DNA of 64,000 nt from an uncultured Bacteroides sp. GTDB lineage: Bacteria > Bacteroidota > Bacteroidia > Cytophagales > Cyclobacteriaceae. The stretch is taken from assembly GCA_902168185.1 (NCBI GenBank), contig CABHOV010000047.1:1-64000 (forward strand), in the 5' to 3' direction. Every line of letters begins with the position of its first letter. The stretch's first letter is position 1. This document shows positions 17,950 through 26,298 of this stretch, piece after piece. The notes beneath the pieces are model-generated. The model had not been told where the DNA came from and ran no database searches. It saw only the letters and a program-made list of their open reading frames with translations. The translations under genes and the position numbers were made by a program.

Positions 17950-19089
17950 TTATTGGCAGGTGAATCCCTTCTGTATATAGCTGGTCTTGACGGCTGTATT
18001 CTTTATACTGAGATCGCTATCCAGTATAGTTTCCCGTATCCATCCTTTGGTTGCATCACCGGCAGGTATAGATAGAATTGATTGATAAGTACCATCCGAG
18101 GTAATATCGAGTGAAGGACACATCACCGGTGGGTTATAGTTATAGTATCCATTGCCTGGCCCCCACTCCCATACATAGTATCCTATATCATGTTGATCAG
18201 CTTCTTTCAGCAACGTCTCGTAATCAATTGATCCTTTTGTTGAGCACGATTCATAGTCGGGTTCTTCATCGCCAGGCCAGCCACCGTATGCTGCCAACTC
18301 CCCTATAATAAAAGGAACATCCAAGTCGGCAGCTTTTTGAAGCTGGTCTTTTATAAAAGTAGGCTGCACATATTTAATTGCCTCCTTCGACCAATAGGTA
18401 TGCACCGAGAACATCACATTGTGATCGGGATCATGTGCCATTAAATCGGCTGCAGTATTGATGAATATATCCAGATTTTTTCCGCAGCCTGTCGCATCAA
18501 TAACCAGCGGTGGGCGAATGCCTGCACTGCGCATATTCGTGATGGCAGTTTTGTAAGCACTCAGGAATTGTGACTCTGTCACATTATCGTCTCCGGCCTC
18601 ATTGGCTATGTTGACCAACAAAGCATGTTCATATTTTTGTACCAGGGCCACTACATCGGCACGCGTCCAGTAGCTGACTACTTTTGTGAGTTGAGAAAAA
18701 TCACAGGTGGCCTCATGCATCTCTACCATGGGAATCATCTTCTGTGCGATGCAGTTCTTGATTAGATTTTCGAGTTGAGTCAAAGATGTAGCCGTACCGT
18801 TGTCTGATACCGCCTGCCATACGATACGCACAGAGTTTGCGTTTGTCTTAGCGATCTCGGGAAAGTATTGCTCACCATCCGGATCATCCTGATCAAAGAC
18901 ACTCATCTTGTTAATACCTTTCAATACAACTGTATTTCCACAAGGATCGATAAGATGATCTCCGCTTACCTTAAATGTTTCCTGCGGCGCTGTACCACCT
19001 GATCCCGAGTCATCATCACTTCCACACCCTGAAAGGTATAGCAGGCAAACGAGCGGCAAAAACTTTAAAATTGCAATCGAAATTTTCAT
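17950..19089 (-). CDS. GH5 family glycoside hydrolase lipoprotein (probable beta-mannanase)
   Basis: About 379 residues from the ATG at 19089 (MKISIAIL...), which puts the lipobox LSGC (Cys about 22) in the right place; the frame is open 14 codons upstream. After the lipidated Cys comes an acidic linker (GSDDDSGSGG), with residues that promote surface export of lipoproteins in Bacteroidota. The catalytic domain starts with FKVSGDHLIDPCGNTVVLKGIN. The acid/base Glu is in VNIANEAG (about residue 164) and the nucleophile in FIIGELAAYGG (about 264), with SVHTYW between them, all GH5 features; the NIANE form recalls bacterial subfamily 8 mannanases. It lies downstream of the receptor-sensor-regulator run on the same strand, about 180 bases after the LuxR-type regulator, so it is a plausible target of that system. 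Confidence 0.83.
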   Translation of the reverse strand: MKISIAILKFLPLVCLLYLSGCGSDDDSGSGGTAPQETFKVSGDHLIDPCGNTVVLKGINKMSVFDQDDPDGEQYFPEIAKTNANSVRIVWQAVSDNGTATSLTQLENLIKNCIAQKMIPMVEMHEATCDFSQLTKVVSYWTRADVVALVQKYEHALLVNIANEAGDDNVTESQFLSAYKTAITNMRSAGIRPPLVIDATGCGKNLDIFINTAADLMAHDPDHNVMFSVHTYWSKEAIKYVQPTFIKDQLQKAADLDVPFIIGELAAYGGWPGDEEPDYESCSTKGSIDYETLLKEADQHDIGYYVWEWGPGNGYYNYNPPVMCPSLDITSDGTYQSILSIPAGDATKGWIRETILDSDLSIKNTAVKTSYIQKGFTCQ

Positions 19090-19267
19090 GAGCGTAACGG
19101 GTTGTTTGATAATACAAAGCAATGCGATCAACTAGCTCAGATCAATTCCCTATTTGGGTAATTATACTATATAAAGAAACGTATAAAAATTGACGTTAAA
19201 ACTCCGGCAGGTTCGCGAAGGATTATCAGCAGGTAATTATATACTGCTTTGCTTTTTGAAAATATTA

Positions 19268-19906
19268 CTAAATGATCTTTGCGCGTATAGCCTTGGCAAC
19301 AGCCTCGGGACCACATTGAACATGAAGCTTCTGGTATATATTCTTGAGGTGCTTCTTTACAGTTTCGGGGGAGATCAGGATTTCAAGAGCAATCATGCGG
19401 TATGAGAATCCCCTGGAAAGAAGTTCAAGTACTTGCTGCTCACGCTCGGAGATTCTATACTCATTTTTAGGAGCCGGTATCGTTTCACGAAAAGCGTTCA
19501 ACACGCGGTGCGCGATACCTGGTGACATGGGCGCTCCACCTTCAAATACTTCTTTTATTGCCTGTACCAGTTGCGCTGAAGAATCTTTCTTTAACAGGTA
19601 TCCATCGGCACCGTTGCTCAGGCATTGAAACAATTTATCATCATCATCAAATACTGTATGCATTAACACGCGAATCTCAGCATGCTTTTCCTTAATGAGC
19701 CGTACTCCTTCTATACCACTCCGCTCAGGCATATCAATATCCATGATCACAACGTCTGGCCTATCCGTCTCTATTTCACCCACAACAGAACGACAATCGG
19801 GATGAGAACCTGCCACAGCAAATCCCTCAGTTTTACCAATGAGCAATTCAAGTAAATCACGCAGCTTGGTATTGTCCTCGTAAATAGAAACACGGATGGT
19901 TTGCAT
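19268..19906 (-). CDS. NarL/LuxR-family response regulator
   Basis: A 212-residue transcription factor. The receiver domain (residues 3-120) has the acidic pair ED at 10-11, phosphoacceptor Asp56 in VIMDIDMP and the conserved Lys in LLKKD (about 106). A LuxR-type helix-turn-helix fills about 150-212: ISEREQQVLELLSRGFSYRMIA, then PETVKKHLKNIYQKL. It is the cognate regulator of the propeller kinase just upstream (gap of 92 bases, same strand), whose DHEL-type HisKA_3 domain is the class that pairs with LuxR-type regulators. It probably activates nearby transport or hydrolase genes; no binding site could be identified. Confidence 0.92.
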   Translation of the reverse strand: MQTIRVSIYEDNTKLRDLLELLIGKTEGFAVAGSHPDCRSVVGEIETDRPDVVIMDIDMPERSGIEGVRLIKEKHAEIRVLMHTVFDDDDKLFQCLSNGADGYLLKKDSSAQLVQAIKEVFEGGAPMSPGIAHRVLNAFRETIPAPKNEYRISEREQQVLELLSRGFSYRMIALEILISPETVKKHLKNIYQKLHVQCGPEAVAKAIRAKII

Positions 19907-19998
19907 GGTATATCGCTATAAACGGAATGCGGGTTAATCTTCAGTAGTATACAAAGCAAATTGGTTCATACTCCATTCGCAATACCCTTTTCGGGTAG

Positions 19999-22900
19999 TC
20001 AGCCAATTGGAAATTCAAGTCGAAGTTTTGTTCCCTTGCCGGTATCGGAAAGAATATTTAGCGTTCCTTTCAGACTCGCAGCACGTGCTTTGAGATTCAA
20101 GAGTCCATTCCGGTCACGCGGTATCTCGGGGTTAAACCCTACGCCATCATCTTCAATGATCATCAATAACTTTCTGCGCTCCACTACAACCTGAACAGAT
20201 GCATTGCTGCAATGTGAATACTTGATGAGATTATTAACGGACTCTTTGAAGATGAGGTAAAAATTCCTGCGTTGCTCCATCGATAATTTGATATGTTCAA
20301 AATGCTTCGGCATGGCAAAATTATAGTGAATCTGCTTTGCTTCGAATAGCTCGGATGCATACCGGGTCATGCGCGCAATCAGACTGGAGAGTGCATCATT
20401 TCGCGGACTGATGTTCCATACTATATCATCGAGTGAACTGCTGATCTGCTGGGTCTCTTCTACCATTCGTTCTATGAATGACGCTGACGGATGCGTTTGT
20501 GCAAGCTCCTTTCTGGCCAGCGTTCCCATGATGCTGATACCACTTAGCGAAGATCCAAGTTCATCGTGAAGATCCGCTGATATGCGGTTGCGCACATGCT
20601 GAAGGCGAATAATCTGGTTGATACGATACCGGTAAAATGCATATAGCAACGCAATGATGGTGGCGATGATCAGAAGTTTAAACCACAGTGTCTCATAATA
20701 TGCCGGCATTACTTCAATGCGAATGCTCGAAGCCTCCGGGCTCCAGTTGCCAAGGACATCACCGGTTTTCATGTGAAGTATATATGTGCCAGGGTTCAGA
20801 TTAGTATAGTATGCCTGGTGATTGGTACCGCTATAATTCCATTCCCTGTCAAAGCCCTCCAGGTAATATGCATATTCATTGTCGTGATGCTTCCTGTAGT
20901 TGAGTGCTATAAAGTCTACGCTAAAGGCATTCTCGTCAGGAGCCAGTTCAATGGGCTTTGAGAAATCAACAAAGTGTTCTTTGCCATGAATTTTAAAACT
21001 GGATATACCCAGCACAGGATTTTCAACAGGGCGAAGAATACGGGTGACGTTAATGATATTTATACCATTCTGATGACCTACATATAGCTCTTTGCCATCC
21101 CGACTGGTATAAATGCGTCCCATTGTATTGTTGTTAATCAGGCCATCATTTACAGTAAAGCGTTTTAATTTCCGGGAAGTTGCATGATAACAGTAAAGCC
21201 CCTCATAATTGCCAGCCCAGATATTGCCGGCATGATCCTCGGCCAATCCAGCGATCTGCCGGTCAACAAATCCATCTTCGCCTGTGAGCACTAATGAAAC
21301 CTTCCCTTCCCGATCGGTTTTGGTAAGGCTGCCCCAACGGGCTGCCCACACGTTCTTTTGCTTATCGAGAAGAAGCGAGTTCACCGAACGATCCTGTATC
21401 CTGTCATCTATATCTTCAGGCTCTGCAAGCAGAAAATTACCAGCGCGTTCATCGCCTCTATATATACCCTGCATCGTGCCTAATAAAATAGTACCGTCTG
21501 TATCCAAAAGCATATCGTTGATCAGGTTGTTATTCTGTATCAGCGAATGCTGCATGGCATCCGGCCAAGGTGTTGTGTCTTTCCCGGTATTGAAATCCAG
21601 TATACGAATGCCTTCATCGGAGTTGCCAATCCACAAGCGATCCTGTTTGTCAAACAGACCGTACATAAAAAACGGCACCGAAAAATAACGATTGGCCTGC
21701 TCACTCAGCGCGGTTGAAATAAATCGTTCCTGTTCCGGATCATAGACAAATATACCGGGCCGTTTATAGTTCCAGCGATTCGTTCCAATCCACAAAGTCC
21801 GATCGGGTCGTTGCGTAATCCAACGTGTATCTCCGCCATCCGGATAACGGATCAGCGTAAATTCATTGGTGACTTTATTCCATTCCACAATCCCCGTATG
21901 CGATAACCCGAGATATACTATATTGGGATACTCTATATCTGCAAGAACAACATTTACCGTGACCGGAAAAGATACTATACCTTTGGGAAGCCACAGCGTC
22001 CGGATTACATTACTGGATGGATTATACTTAATGATACCATCCGAAGTGCAAGCCCACACTATACCATCCTGCTTGTCACGAACGATAGCATTGACTTCAT
22101 AGGGATTGGGGAGCAGGTCATTGAAAAAATAAAAACGTTTTTGTTCGGGCCGGAACACGCCAAGTCCAGAGTTATCGCCAACCCATAAAATTGAATTCCC
22201 GTTTTCATCAACCCCATTTTCAAGAGCATTGACTTGGTTGGCGATACGCCCTGTACTATAATGCTCATAGATATTATTGCGTGTATCATACCGGATTAAC
22301 CCCATATTATAACTGCCGATCCAGAGAATTCCATTTTCCCCGGCACGGGCATCCGAAAGCAGTACAGGCTCCTGTGGCGCAACCTCATGGCTATCCGCAC
22401 CAAAAACACAGTATAATGTATCTTTTGCCGGATCATACCGAAATAAACCATTATCCCTTCCGATCACCCATAAGTTTCCATCTGCGTCCTCTGTAAAGGA
22501 AGCCTTGGTCCAAACATACATGGTCTTCCGGAATGCATAATGTTTTGTCTTGCGGGTTTTTAAGTCCATGCGGTTTACCCCATCACGATCACTATACCAG
22601 CCGTTGTTGTTTTTATCGATAAAGAAAAATCCGGTGGTCTCGATATCCGGTTCCGGAGTTTTAGGAGAGCACTCCATTTGTAACGAGACAGCATCAATCC
22701 TGCATATACCGTTGCGATCAGACGAGATCCACACATTGTTCTCATGGTCTGCAACAACGCCTGTCACAAAATTCGTTTCGGGTGAAATATAGGGCTGGAA
22801 CGTTGCACCATCATACCGTACCACACACTGACGTGTACCGAACCACATAAAACCTGAATGATCGCGTGTTGCAGACAGCACCGTATTTCCCGGCAACCCA

Positions 22901-23025
22901 TCTTTCGAACTGATTACTTCAAAAGTAATTGCGGGCAATTGCGCATATACCGGTCTATATAGGGTAATGAAAACACACAGCAGTGTAACTATCCAATGTA
23001 TCCGGAATGATGGGCGAAGAGTCAT
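19999..23025 (-). CDS. Propeller-type (two-component regulator propeller / Y_Y_Y) sensor histidine kinase
   Basis: A 1008-residue sensor. A signal peptide ends before QLPAITFEVISSKDGLPGN, the standard opening of periplasmic two-component regulator propellers. Some 700 residues of propeller repeats follow (DHSGFMWFGT, DENGNSILWVGD, DKQDRLWIGNSDEGI), then a Y_Y_Y domain (about 690-765, with YAYYLEGFDREWNYSG and NLNPGTYILHM), one membrane helix (about 775-800, KLLIIATIIALLYAFY), a HisKA_3 domain with phospho-His about 820 in ADLHDELGSSLSG, and a HATPase_c domain (FKESVNNLIKYSHC, IEDDGVGFN, RNGLLNLKARAASLKG). There is no DNA-binding domain, so it is not the single-chain hybrid common in Bacteroides; the separate LuxR-type regulator downstream completes it. 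Such sensors usually recognise oligosaccharides; the ligand here is unknown. Confidence 0.93.
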   Translation of the reverse strand: MTLRPSFRIHWIVTLLCVFITLYRPVYAQLPAITFEVISSKDGLPGNTVLSATRDHSGFMWFGTRQCVVRYDGATFQPYISPETNFVTGVVADHENNVWISSDRNGICRIDAVSLQMECSPKTPEPDIETTGFFFIDKNNNGWYSDRDGVNRMDLKTRKTKHYAFRKTMYVWTKASFTEDADGNLWVIGRDNGLFRYDPAKDTLYCVFGADSHEVAPQEPVLLSDARAGENGILWIGSYNMGLIRYDTRNNIYEHYSTGRIANQVNALENGVDENGNSILWVGDNSGLGVFRPEQKRFYFFNDLLPNPYEVNAIVRDKQDGIVWACTSDGIIKYNPSSNVIRTLWLPKGIVSFPVTVNVVLADIEYPNIVYLGLSHTGIVEWNKVTNEFTLIRYPDGGDTRWITQRPDRTLWIGTNRWNYKRPGIFVYDPEQERFISTALSEQANRYFSVPFFMYGLFDKQDRLWIGNSDEGIRILDFNTGKDTTPWPDAMQHSLIQNNNLINDMLLDTDGTILLGTMQGIYRGDERAGNFLLAEPEDIDDRIQDRSVNSLLLDKQKNVWAARWGSLTKTDREGKVSLVLTGEDGFVDRQIAGLAEDHAGNIWAGNYEGLYCYHATSRKLKRFTVNDGLINNNTMGRIYTSRDGKELYVGHQNGINIINVTRILRPVENPVLGISSFKIHGKEHFVDFSKPIELAPDENAFSVDFIALNYRKHHDNEYAYYLEGFDREWNYSGTNHQAYYTNLNPGTYILHMKTGDVLGNWSPEASSIRIEVMPAYYETLWFKLLIIATIIALLYAFYRYRINQIIRLQHVRNRISADLHDELGSSLSGISIMGTLARKELAQTHPSASFIERMVEETQQISSSLDDIVWNISPRNDALSSLIARMTRYASELFEAKQIHYNFAMPKHFEHIKLSMEQRRNFYLIFKESVNNLIKYSHCSNASVQVVVERRKLLMIIEDDGVGFNPEIPRDRNGLLNLKARAASLKGTLNILSDTGKGTKLRLEFPIG

Positions 23026-23149
23026 TGATTTTATTCCAATCGTGTACCAAGTTACAGCAGAATATCACAGGATCATTGCTGTTACACTAAAAATCACTTC
23101 AGAATATTTCTACGAATAACAAGGCAACGCAGAAAAAACAACACGCATC

Positions 23150-25921
23150 TTATTTAAAATTGCGAATGGTATAGGTTAGCGTCAGCATAAAATAACGTGT
23201 CAACACATTGGTTTGCCGGTCTTCAATATAGGTCTCAGTCACATCGCGACTGATGCTGTTGTTTTGATTGAGAATATCAAATGCATTCAACTTGACTTCA
23301 AGCGCATCATCTTTCAGGAATTTATAGCCCAGCCCCGCATTCCAGAACCAGATGCTCTGATCATACTCGGCCGACAAACCTTTATATAGGGTATTGTTGA
23401 GATTGCTTGTGAATACAAATCCTTTCCAAAAGATCCAGTTAAGTCGCAAGGATGAAGTGTGACTAAAGTAATTATTGTCGGATTGCTTCTGCAGTGTATT
23501 TTTTACAACGGTATAATTTGCTGTATACGATAATGTGAAATCAACCTTTTCGCTGATGTTGCTACTCAATACGAGGCCCTGACTGATACCATAGTTATTC
23601 GCCAGGTTTTTACTGTTGTTAATCATTGCAGGCGTACGATTATAGGTAAATCCAGTGTTGAGATTCATATTTGATTTCAGAAACGCAACGGGGAGACCAT
23701 ACGTCACCAGCGTTCGGAGTGTACTATATCCATCGATATTAATGGGATACGACAACTGTGTACCACGCGTGAGTGCGATATCGTTGACCACTGTATCTTT
23801 TACAGCAATATAGGATGCATTGGTAATATAGTCTTTGGTAACACTGCCGCTCAGCAAAAACAACAAACTGGTAGATGCCTTCGGATCCGTTTTCCCATAC
23901 CGGATGGTGAGGTTGTGGCTATAGTCTTGTGACAAATCAGGATTACCAGTCCTTAGGAAGAGCGGGTTCCGGTTATCGACTACATTTTGTAACTGTGAGA
24001 TCGAAGGTGCGTTGGTGGAAGTACGGTAGATGAGGCGCACGTTCTCGCTTTGCGTAAACCTGTAATTGAAAGTAGTCTGTGGCAGTATATTCTGAAATGA
24101 CCGATTCACCCCGAAGGCAACGGGAAACTCCTGATCACTGGAAAGGCGGGCATGCTGAAAATTAAGCCCGGTATTGAAATTCAGTTTTTTATTATTGAAC
24201 CTATAACTCACTCCCCCCCGATTCGATATATATTTATTCTCAAATGCATTGGTGAGCAATGTATCGAGTTCGGTATACCGGCCTGTTTCTGATGCGAGAT
24301 TATAGGTATTCTTGTCGGTTGTGCTTTTGGTAAGCGAAGGTGTATAATTAAATTGTAACTGTCCCCGTTTTCCAATCGGTTCGGTATATGCCAGGGTCGA
24401 TGAAAGCGTATAGCTATTGGTATACTGATCGGATTGCTGATCTATAATGGAAGACTCTCCGGAAGATTCATATTCATTGAGAGAGTATAGATATGAATTA
24501 CCGTCACGGTTATTGACATCGGTATTGACATTCCACGAAAGTGACCTCCCTCTCTTTTTAAACCGGTGTCGGAAGAGAATGCTATTCGAGAAGACGAATC
24601 CCTCATTATTGGCATTGTTGGTATTGGTAATATTACTTCCCAACGCGCTCGATGCTGAAGAATAATCGCCATTCAAATTTGCCTTTGAATCATTCTTCTG
24701 AAAACTAAAGTTAGGTGTCACCACAATAGAATTGGCCGTGTCAATAGTATACTCCAACCTGAAATTTAGCCGGTGGTTATAATTGGTACTGTTCGTGCGG
24801 CTATGCTCGTCATATACCAGGCCACTGTCCTGTTGCGTAATATACATCCGATTCAGATTGGTGATCTGCTCGTTATCGGCCTGATTGAAAAAATAGCTTC
24901 CCGTAACTTCTGTTTTAGCATTCCACTTATCGCTATAGTTTAACCCAACGGAGTGGGTAGTGGAAATCCCGTTTTGTTGTCCTACTGAAAAATTATTGCT
25001 ACTGCCACCACCACCACGCTGCCCTCTTCCACCGCGGCCACCACCTTGCGGACTACCCGAGGAGCTTGTGACCCCCAGCAAATCTTCATTGCTAAAATTC
25101 TGCTGGTTGATATTGTTACTGAGTCCTACCAGCGAAAGTTTACGATCACCTTTAAACGCATTTATATTTCCTCCGGCAGTATATCTCCCATCCTCTCCTG
25201 CCCCGGCATATACTCTTCCGAATTGCCCATTGTTTTTTCCTTTCTTGGTAACGATGTTCACCGTTTTACGCGTTTGCCCATCATCAAAACCTGTGAACTG
25301 CGATTGTTCACTCATCCGATCAAACACTTCAATTTTATCGATGATCTCTGCGGGAAGATTTTTCAAGGCAAGTGTTGCATCATCACCGAAGAATTGCTTT
25401 CCGTCCACCAGGATTTGCTGCACCGCTTCTCCTTGTGCTTTCACCCCAGTGTTGTCAGAGGTCATCCCCGGCATCTTACCGATGAGGTCTTCGGCTGTTG
25501 CATCACGGTTCGTTTTAAAAGCGTTGGCATTATACTGAATGGTATCGCCTTTTTGTTCAACCTGTATAGATGTACCTTTAATCTCGATGCTCTTCAGCGT
25601 TGTTGCCGACTGATTCATTTTGATTTGTCCCAGATCGACAACATCGTTCTCAACACGCACACGAATAAATTTTGGTGCATAGCCTATATATGAGATCTTC
25701 AATATATACCTTCCGGCAGGTATAGCAGAGAAACTAAATTTCCCGTCAATATCTGTAACGGTACCTTTCTGTTTTGTGGAGTCGTTGGGTTGCTGCAAAA
25801 GCACCGTTACACCAATGAGTGAGGTGTTGTCGGTGCTATCGGCCACCACGCCAGAAATGCCCGGCTGCTGGGCAAAACCGGTGTTGTAAATCAGACAGAG
25901 GAGCGCAATCCAACGTTTCAT
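23150..25921 (-). CDS. TonB-dependent-receptor-like outer-membrane protein with carboxypeptidase-regulatory N-terminus
   Basis: A 923-residue outer-membrane protein. The signal peptide ends before QQPGISG. Residues about 20-105 form a carboxypeptidase-regulatory-like Ig fold (SGVVADSTDNTSLIGVTVLL, GTVTDIDGKFSF, YILKISYIGYAP). A plug-like domain follows (DLIGKMPGMTSDNTG, QILVDGKQFFGDDATLALKNLPA, IDKIEVFDRMSEQSQFTGF) and then a long barrel of the OMP_b-brl_3 kind. A Gly/Arg-rich loop lies at about 292-310 (PQGGGRGGRGQRGGGG). Receptors of this group take up siderophores, peptides or glycans, and some lack a normal TonB box; none is obvious here. No SusD gene follows, so this is not a classical Sus pair. 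It is 124 bases upstream of the propeller kinase on the same strand, so joint expression is likely. Confidence 0.88.
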   Translation of the reverse strand: MKRWIALLCLIYNTGFAQQPGISGVVADSTDNTSLIGVTVLLQQPNDSTKQKGTVTDIDGKFSFSAIPAGRYILKISYIGYAPKFIRVRVENDVVDLGQIKMNQSATTLKSIEIKGTSIQVEQKGDTIQYNANAFKTNRDATAEDLIGKMPGMTSDNTGVKAQGEAVQQILVDGKQFFGDDATLALKNLPAEIIDKIEVFDRMSEQSQFTGFDDGQTRKTVNIVTKKGKNNGQFGRVYAGAGEDGRYTAGGNINAFKGDRKLSLVGLSNNINQQNFSNEDLLGVTSSSGSPQGGGRGGRGQRGGGGSSNNFSVGQQNGISTTHSVGLNYSDKWNAKTEVTGSYFFNQADNEQITNLNRMYITQQDSGLVYDEHSRTNSTNYNHRLNFRLEYTIDTANSIVVTPNFSFQKNDSKANLNGDYSSASSALGSNITNTNNANNEGFVFSNSILFRHRFKKRGRSLSWNVNTDVNNRDGNSYLYSLNEYESSGESSIIDQQSDQYTNSYTLSSTLAYTEPIGKRGQLQFNYTPSLTKSTTDKNTYNLASETGRYTELDTLLTNAFENKYISNRGGVSYRFNNKKLNFNTGLNFQHARLSSDQEFPVAFGVNRSFQNILPQTTFNYRFTQSENVRLIYRTSTNAPSISQLQNVVDNRNPLFLRTGNPDLSQDYSHNLTIRYGKTDPKASTSLLFLLSGSVTKDYITNASYIAVKDTVVNDIALTRGTQLSYPINIDGYSTLRTLVTYGLPVAFLKSNMNLNTGFTYNRTPAMINNSKNLANNYGISQGLVLSSNISEKVDFTLSYTANYTVVKNTLQKQSDNNYFSHTSSLRLNWIFWKGFVFTSNLNNTLYKGLSAEYDQSIWFWNAGLGYKFLKDDALEVKLNAFDILNQNNSISRDVTETYIEDRQTNVLTRYFMLTLTYTIRNFK

Positions 25922-26298
25922 AAATATCGTAGAGGGATTAAAAAAGAGATTTTAATCAACGCAAATCAAATGAATAGTTATTCAGCACGGTTCTGTTTAT
26001 GTAAGCGGAACAAAATCACCCATTTCGCGCAGGCGATTCCCACAGAGCTGTAAACAATCTGTGCCTCATTTTACAACATCCACAGTGTCAACGAAATGAA
26101 AGATATCTCGCACGTGCTGTTCGACCGGAACATTCACTCTGTTATATTTGAGGTTGAAAATGAAGGAGATGAAGGAGACAAAGCCGGGACGCATTCGCGA
26201 TTTAATTTTTACATCCGACAACTCCTGTTTCCTTGATTCTTACTGGCGGAAACGCTTCAAACATTCTGGTCGCACGATACGCTACGAACAACTCATCC
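25922..26298. other. Divergent intergenic region, no confident gene
   Basis: 377 bases between the divergently transcribed receptor and SNF2 genes, so it should hold both promoters, but I could not pick convincing elements. A 46-codon rightward frame at 26096-26236 (MKDISHVLFDRN... ending QLLFP) ends about 60 bases before the SNF2 start. It contains an acidic patch (EVENEGDEGD) and could be a small leader protein or chance. Confidence 0.4.

Noticed and set aside
24960-25538. Rightward 192-codon frame opposite the receptor gene
   Set aside because: Antisense to a clear TonB-type receptor; very Pro/Ser/Leu-rich without motifs.
26233-26298. N-terminal extension of the SNF2 protein from TTG
   Set aside because: The ATG at 26299 gives a normal start, and the extra 22 residues have no counterpart I recognise in the family.
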